In this document: positions 57,781 through 64,000 of the stretch, in pieces | Numbering within the stretch: the stretch's first letter is position 1 | Layout of the letters: each line of letters starts with the position of its first letter | DNA from: Argyresthia goedartella | Lineage: Eukaryota > Arthropoda > Insecta > Lepidoptera > Argyresthiidae | Direction: 5' to 3' | Assembly (NCBI GenBank): GCA_949825045.1 | Contig: OX463816.1 | Location: 13,015,579 to 13,079,578 of the forward strand | Length of the DNA: 64,000 bases | Made by a program: the position numbers and the translations under genes | Notes under the pieces: generated by a model | Databases searched by the model: none | Seen by the model: only the letters and a program-made list of their open reading frames with translations | Told to the model about the DNA's origin: nothing

Positions 57781-58190
57781 TTGTCCTATGGGTTAATTTA
57801 AAGAGCTTGGAACAGATTCCAAGGAGTACATGTCATTATTAATACACTGCTCAATAGAAGCAGGCGTTTCATTAGTCAAAAACTTGACTGAGTTCAAAAT
57901 AAAATAAGATAGTGACTGTGCTATCTGTTTTGTATAAAACCTAGATAGGTAATACCTATCCTTAGTCAAATAAAAATATTTTCCAATACAAATATTGGTG
58001 TCTATGAAATGAAATTTTTCAGTATGACGACATGTCAATGTGTGTATAAATGTATTATAATCATGTCTTATATGATTTTCAAGTTGTGACAAAGATTGGC
58101 TGAAGGGAAACGCAAACAAGATTATTCTATCTACATTTTGTAAAGAATTTAATTTGGAAAAGTATTTAGTAATTAGTTTTTTAGATACAT
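57781..58190 (-). pseudogene. LINE ORF1 C-terminal remnant, possibly SGNH-hydrolase-like
   Basis: The minus strand reads KLNSLQNVDRIILFAFPFSQ, then FIHTLTCRHTEKFHFIDTN, then YYLSRFYTKQIAQSLSYFI, ending PSSLN just before and overlapping the ORF2 frame. The order, a hydrophobic strand, an 'N/D' block and a terminal helix preceded by a loop, resembles the esterase-like C-terminal domain of CR1-type ORF1 proteins. The usual catalytic histidine is not evident, so the assignment is tentative. A TGA is in frame near 58195, so the N-terminal part is missing or frameshifted. Confidence 0.5.
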
Positions 58191-58837
58191 TAAATCAATA
58201 TATCATCCAAAGAAATACTTCGAAAATTGAAAGTTTCGTATTCATTGACTTTGAGTGGCTGTACCGGTTTGCTTATCTATAATTTATTTTAATAATCAAC
58301 ACAGCAGAGATTCTATAAGTTCATAAATGTCATTAAATACTATTACGTCAAAGAAACGCTTATAGATGAATTCGTTGGTACTTACATACACCCTAATTAG
58401 ATTTATCTCCACAGCTAGCTGCGGACAAAGGAAATGGAAAACGCATTTCCATGTTCGTACAATGAAAGTGACATAATAGAAGGCGATTCTCTTTTAAATA
58501 AAGCTCTTACGTAAGTGGTTCTCACTCAGCTGATTTCGTAACAGCTGCAGCCGTTAAATAGTTCCGAACTATCCTCTGGAACGATACGCGTCTCAGGCTG
58601 GACGGTTGATCACCATCTATCTTATCGGAAAATAATGTGTAGGTACTCGCTTTTATGGTTATGATCCAATATCACTCAAGAAACTCTTTGGACATGATAA
58701 TGTCAGCAGGATGAATATGGCTGAAGATGATCGAGTTTCGCATGGCTTCATATTGTGATTTTTAAACATTGGTGAGCGGTATAGGAAACAGCGGTGGCAA
58801 GACTTTCTACAATTCGCAGAAATCATATATATATATA

Positions 58838-58990
58838 TATATTTACTAGCGGACCCGCCAGACGTTGTCCTGCCGGGCTGATTTGTGAATCTCAACCATC
58901 CATACAAAAAAAACCATTCAAATTGCTCCAGGCGTTTAGGAGGAGTTCAGTGACATACACACGTACAGTAGAATTATATATATAAAAGAA
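58838..58990 (+). repeat. Dispersed repeat, ACTAGCGGACCCGCC type
   Basis: After a TA dinucleotide run comes TTTACTAGCGGACCCGCCAG and ACGTTGTCCTGCCGGGC, and it ends GTAGAATTATATATATAAAAG. I recall similar 'actagc.gacccg.cagacgttgtcctg' repeats as common in insect genomes, but cannot name the family. Confidence 0.5.
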
Positions 58991-59182
58991 GAAGATATAA
59001 TTTGCTTTCTTTTTATTAAATTCTGAAACTTCAATTGTGAATTTTAAACCAGGAAAGTTTTTTTACGATAGGCCCTGGGCGGCGAACTGTTGAAGTGGAA
59101 AATAAAATGTGGAAATTCTGATTTGTATAGGATACATTTTTGATTATACAAAATGACTTCAGTATATATATGAGGAACCCTG

Positions 59183-59352
59183 TGGCGCTGGGGCAGTGGC
59201 TCCGCCTACCATGCGAGGGGTCGCGGGTTCGATCCCAGCTGTGGATAAAACGAAGGAAAACCTAGGTCTTGGATGTTTATATGTGTGTGTCTTCCCACGA
59301 CACAGGGTATCCCTAGTGTGGGGCCAAAAACTATGTATGTGACTGTATATAA
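59183..59352 (+). mobile_element. tRNA-derived SINE, family C
   Basis: The head TGGCGCTGGGGCAGTGGCTC and the B box GGGTTCGATCCCA are followed by CCTAGGTCTTGGATGTTTAT, GACACAGGGTATCCCTAGTG and GGGGCCAAAAAC. It is the most complete head of the three family C copies. Confidence 0.88.
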
Positions 59353-62091
59353 ATGTTTATGTTTTTATAAATCTATTCGATGTGCGTTATCAAAGGAAGT
59401 TAAAGTAGAGAGAATACAAATACAATAAATAATTGAAAGCCATCGAGAATTGCCCAAGAGGCATTTACTGCACAGTTACTTGAATGTGGGTTGATAGATT
59501 GATTGTAAAATTGTAACTCGTTGCTTTATGAAATAGGCTAACTACGGCCAAGCAAGTAAGTCATTCTGGCCTGTAAAGTGAAGGTTCAGCTGCAGGTCCA
59601 AGAGTGTACAAGTCTGTGCAAGTAAACCGGTACTGCCATGCTGAGTGCACGAGGTCGACGCTCGCAGCCAGATGGCTGCGAGCACCGCGATCCGTTCACT
59701 AGGCATTTCTGGACGACTGCACCTTATAGAATAATGGGTAAATGTGAACTAGAAACGTACGGTATGTATACCTAATGTGTTTGATAGTCACATACATTTA
59801 TCGTCCGTGTACGCCGATTTATGATAGGTACCTAATAGGTGAGATAATAATATATATAATTATAGATAATAGATAATAGGTGAGATTTTTGTATAATTTC
59901 TCATGACCAATTAGCTTCTGACGAGCTCATCCATGTGTGGTGTTGTTCGACTAAAGACCAATCAATAGTCCGCCGCCTTCTGTTACAAATGTAGGGAAAT
60001 ACAACTTGAGATTCATACAACAAAGGTTTGGACTATGCATGTGTGCGAGTGCCCTACTATACGCGTAGGCGTTGTCTGTACTTACGGGCAGGTTGCCCGA
60101 TACCGTTCTCTACCTGTCCGTCCCTTTTACTTTATTTTTCAACACAACATTTCATGTATCCGAATTCAAAACTCCATCGCGGAATTGCTTTTTATTTCTG
60201 TCTGTGATTCTTCTGCTCCCAATGGTCACGTTACAGCTACGTAATGAGATGTGGTTTGCTCTCGACTCGTCAGCTGTGATCATATCGCAAATTGCCGTAT
60301 CGGGGAAGTGAAGCGAGCGCCGAGCACAGAGTGCCAGGCTTCACAGGAAACGCGACGAGCTGTCGTAGTTTGAAAACCGTGAGAAAATGCACCACAAAGA
60401 ATGATCGCTACGTTTCACACACCGAGGAAAAGTGAGAGCATTCGCTGCCCCTGTGTTCCCACGAAATTTCAAAAAAGCCCACTTGATACGAATACGCCTC
60501 AAATTCCACTAAAGAACATTTTTGGAGTCCACGTTTTGGGGCCTAATTTGATAGCGCCTTCGGCGATCGTCTGTTTCACAGGCACGAGAGGAGTTTAGTA
60601 AGCTCTGGCTAGTGTTTTGCGTACATTGTGAATGCCAATTTTTGGTATAATTTTGAAGAGCAATAGGTATGCAGCATTGTTTTGTACCAATTATTTTACA
60701 GCACTGGTTATAACAATTCGTGTTTTGTTCCAGGTTTGTTCAAGCAACATTCACAAGCTGAAGCAAGCCATAGTAACGCTCAGTGAGTAATAGATTTAGT
60801 GAGGCTCTTTCGTCAAATTGGAACACCGGTAGCTCGCAATCACGTTTATACAGCCGACAACAGCCACCATTAGCGTGGATTCCTACTTGAAGTGGCTCAT
60901 GGAGGCGGAATGGAGGCCATCAAAAGGTCGTAATATGGAATATTGACTTCGTTTACTCTACAAAGGCCTTCGGCAGAGGCACTATCGAGGGTTTGAGTTT
61001 TTATTCCTCTAAAAATCAACATTAAAAAACGTGAACATTCTACAAAACACTCCGCTGTAAAAGAGAACTGTCGGCTCTGTAGTGAAAGTAAATTTCGAGA
61101 ATATTACCTGAGCCACAATGTTGCCGGAGTATTTTCCTTCTTATATTTCCCTCCCGTCTTTAATTTTAAAAAGTAACTGATCCCCCAGCTACTGTAAAGC
61201 ACTGCCATTTCCGTCGGAGTTGAAAAATTTCGTTCCGCCTCCACTTGGGTTTGCCTTGTGTTTGTACTCGGGTTTTTCACTCAGCACGCTGTTGTTTTGG
61301 TCCTTTAACTAATAATTCGGCGAGTGGAACTACGGGCAGCTTGACTCTGCCTCTTGCAGGCACAACTCCCCCACCCCCTACCCCTTTCATACCGTGTGCC
61401 TACCTTGCCCCCAACTTTCAAGATGCTTTGTCGTTTTCTCCCAAAATACTAATTAGGAGATTGAATGCTTTAAACGGTATTATGCTCTTTAAAAATGATG
61501 TACCTACAGTGTGCAGAGGCTGTGGTATAAATGTCGATGGATTTATGCTTGTTGTGTAACGAAAAGTAAAATCAACTTGATGAAAATCTAAACTGATAGA
61601 TAACAAATAACGACCTAAGATGATGCCGTAATGATACTAAATTCACAATCTCTAAAAGCTAGTAATGCTAATAGTATGTGTGGTATTACCTAAGATCCTA
61701 TTATAAGATCATCAACATTTAATTAAACATATAAAGCGATAAGGATAGGTACTGTTATTAATTTTATAGTCCTCTGAAAATCTAATCTTATCGTGGTTAC
61801 TTTATTCATTTATATGCTGTGCGGCTAAGAAGCCGGTTTACTTTGACGCTTATTAAACACAGCACACCGGGTTACTCCTTAATTAATCCGAGTTGTGCCC
61901 ACAATGTGTTTCTTGGCATCGATATGAAAGCTAAAAGTTTGATCCAACGATGCCCATAAGAAGTCCCCGTTATCTACACTTTACAGTCTTTCTTCTCTAT
62001 AAAAATGCTGTATGATGAGTTCTTTCGTATAAGTACATATATGTATAATACTAAAGTTACAGCCTCACCTAAATAGTTATAATGATGTAGC
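59353..62091. other. Intergenic DNA
   Basis: Frames up to 104 codons (61245-61559 plus) are present but show no domain, and I see no exon-like codon structure around them. No repeat is recognised. Confidence 0.4.
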
Positions 62092-62440
62092 CCATTAATG
62101 TCCCTACCGAGGGGCACGGGCCTTTACTAGGATATGAGTAAGATTGAGCCATACTCCACCACGCTGGCTCAGTGCGGGTTGATGGAGGGCTTTCGGGCTA
62201 GGGCTAACTCGACTGTCAGATGTTTTCAAGCTCCTCTATTAGGGCCGCTGACCAGCTTTACGACTACTATCGAGTAGCGATTGTAGCCGGAATCTGCACC
62301 TTAACGTATCATCAGAAACTCGGAAGCGCCCGAAACAAATGCCACATAGAAACGGACACACATCCAGTACCCGTCGCAGCCAGATCTAGCTACCCGCCCG
62401 ATCGTTTCCGATGTAAGGATACCGCTAGGCCCCGGAACCC
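62092..62440 (+). repeat. Dispersed repeat E, long copy
   Basis: GTAGCCCATTAATGTCCC, CACGCTGGCTCAGTGCGGGT, AACTCGACTGTCAGATG, CTCGGAAGCGCCCGAAACAA and GTACCCGTCGCAGCCAGATC follow the order seen at 36031-36390. A 116-codon frame here (62220-62570) is not conserved in that copy, which argues against coding. Confidence 0.75.
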
Positions 62441-62877
62441 AGCTTTATTACACAAGATAATTCAAAAGAGGACTTTGCATGCACGCCACCAACTTTCCTC
62501 TCGAACCCTAACATCATCCAACCATCCGAACCGCTTGTATTTATCCAGGTCTCATATCAATGTTCCATAATAATTTCAGCTTATCATAATATCAACATGT
62601 TGCTGAGAACGTTAATATTGTTATTTTACATTATCCACTGTAGAGTAATACAGGAAGCGTATGTCTGTACGTGCGTGCGGATATTACACGCATAAAATTT
62701 CCTCGTTTTAAAACTACGTGTAACGATTACGTCGATTTAATTTACAATAATCTACATAACATAACAGACGAGTCATGTTTGTTCGTGTTCAGCAGATTGG
62801 AGAGTAATCGCTCATTCATATTTTATCGAAACATAGTTCACAAATAAGCATGTTACACCTGCGAAGTATTTGAACTA

Positions 62878-63171
62878 ACATAACATAACATAGCGTCACG
62901 CCTTTTCCGATACAGGATGGCAGAGGCACAATTGTGCCCAATTTGAGCCAGTTATTCAATACTCCATTTTTTTGGCCGTGACAGGGGGCTAGCCCATCGC
63001 CGCAGCTATGGAGTAATGAAGGTTTCCTCACGATGTTTTACATCACCGTTAGAATGTCTGTATAATGTACTTAAGATAAATTAATTATCTCATGGATACA
63101 TGGTCAGGAATCGAACCTGCATCTCCTGTCTGAGAAGCAAGCGTGAAACCCATTAGACCACGGAGCTAACT
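62878..63171 (-). mobile_element. tRNA-derived SINE, family A, with 14 bp target duplication
   Basis: On the minus strand the head is TTAGCTCCGTGGTCTAATGG with the B box GGTTCGATTCCTG. The body and the CGTGACGCTATGTTATGTTA tail match the copy at 33721. AAGTATTTGAACTA occurs immediately outside both ends (62864-62877 and 63172-63185), a perfect 14 bp target-site duplication typical of LINE-driven insertion. This is the clearest insertion boundary among the SINEs. Confidence 0.95.
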
Positions 63172-63185
63172 AAGTATTTGAACTA

Positions 63186-64000
63186 TCCCCACGATACCTG
63201 TGATGTGTGTACCACGTTGACTTCGTCGTGTATCCACCATATGTAACCACCAAAAATACCATTGTTTTATGTTTTTTGTGACTTCCCCCCTGTGTTATTG
63301 AGAAACGATGAAATTTCTTCCTATCGTCTATGACAAAGGGCACGCTCTATCATTGTCTTCACATGAGCTATCAGAATTGTAGCACCATTGTTTGTGTGCT
63401 GTTACAATGTAAACGAAGCGGCAAGCATCCGTGAACGCGAAACCTCGACAATTGGTATCTTTTCCAAATCGCTACAAAAGCGGAGAATAAAGTGAACATA
63501 ATTTATTTAACGAGGCACTCTTGCGTCAGACGAAGGCTTGAAACGGAGCGTGGTCTCAAACTGCGATGATCATAACAAGAAGAAAGCCTGAACCGCGAGA
63601 TGTTTCCGACAGGGGGAGTCACGTACGGTTTGATGGTTCACCTCTCTCCCGTGCCTGCACTCGTACTTACACGTGAATAAATAATAAATCACGTATTGCC
63701 CCAAGTATGTCTAACGCTCGCTCGCGTTCATTCCTGTTATGCAGCCAACTCCTTTTTGCGTCATCGAACGCGATCCGACTAAAGAATGGTGAGGATGAAT
63801 CTGAGATATGCTTTTGTTGAGCTTCGGATATTTTTTTTTTCAATATGTGACTGAACAGAAGACATAGCATATACTACCTCTTAGTATGAAAACTTAATTA
63901 ATTAATTACGAGTTATCTTTTGTAGGAATTCATCTAGGTGTGAGCGGTGTGATATTTTAACTTTGTTCACTGTTTGAATTAAGTTTACAGCAAGTTTTAT
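63186..64000. other. Intergenic DNA to window end
   Basis: I see no gene or repeat that I can support. Confidence 0.4.

Larger units (their letters stand above)
54872..58230 (-). mobile_element. Nearly full-length LINE (CR1/Jockey group)
   Basis: On the minus strand this copy reads ORF1 remnant (about 58190-57793), ORF2 endonuclease and RT (57670-55194), and a 3' region ending GGAAATAAATGATTTTTG then (TTTGA)n at 54872-54905. That is the order of a two-ORF, APE-type LINE. The (TTTGA)n-type tail, rather than a long poly(A), groups it with the tail fragment at 21.8 kb. The 5' end is uncertain because ORF1 is incomplete. A single frameshift is the main lesion in ORF2. Confidence 0.88.

Noticed and set aside
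61245..61559. 104-codon plus-strand frame as a gene
   Set aside because: It shows no domain, repeat support or flanking signals, and composition changes midway through the frame.

Overview
This is eukaryotic, AT-rich, transposon-dense DNA, most likely from a moth or butterfly (Lepidoptera). The clues are a maT-type mariner, a cecropia-type mariner, several tRNA-derived SINE families, LINEs whose 3' ends carry the (TTTGA)n tail, and the dispersed repeat ending in GGTACGGAACCCTAA. I see no bacterial genes, CRISPR arrays or operons. Only one stretch, the GC-rich island at 28.68-29.34 kb, looks like host coding sequence. The remainder reads as intergenic or intronic DNA filled with nested transposable elements.

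Layout. 0-5 kb: a LINE C-terminal fragment, a 3 x 54 bp tandem repeat, a 229 bp miniature element, a strong hairpin and a minus-strand LINE reverse transcriptase relic. 5.7-14.5 kb: a complete but frameshifted Ty3/gypsy LTR retrotransposon (5704-13352) inserted, with an ACTC target duplication, into the 5' leader of an older cecropia-type mariner (transposase relic 13367-14406). 16-20 kb: a 5'-truncated LINE on the minus strand, split by a 2.55 kb insertion of unknown type that contains a 445 bp-period tandem duplication. 21.8-27.3 kb: a LINE tail, a dispersed repeat, SINEs and a 157 bp MITE. 28.4-29.4 kb: a MITE, a CRE site and the GC-rich candidate exon. 30.6-34.7 kb: miniature elements and a SINE nested inside an inverted-repeat element. 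38.8-39.7 kb: a LINE relic. 42.8-44.4 kb: a maT mariner with an intact DD37D transposase frame, sitting inside a miniature element. 46.4-47.7 kb: an RTE-like LINE interrupted by a 509 bp long-TIR element. 49.3-50.4 kb: a hAT transposase relic. 54.9-58.2 kb: a nearly full-length LINE whose main damage is one frameshift at the RT active site. 58.8-63.2 kb: SINEs and short repeats.

The genes do not form a pathway; what links them is the history of nested insertions. The most unusual recurring structure is a hairpin-centred module of about 125 bp, seen six times. Its copies carry at least three different sets of outer inverted-repeat arms, so one core seems to have been combined with different termini. 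I found no convincing new protein-coding system. Family assignments come from motif recognition by eye, with no database search.
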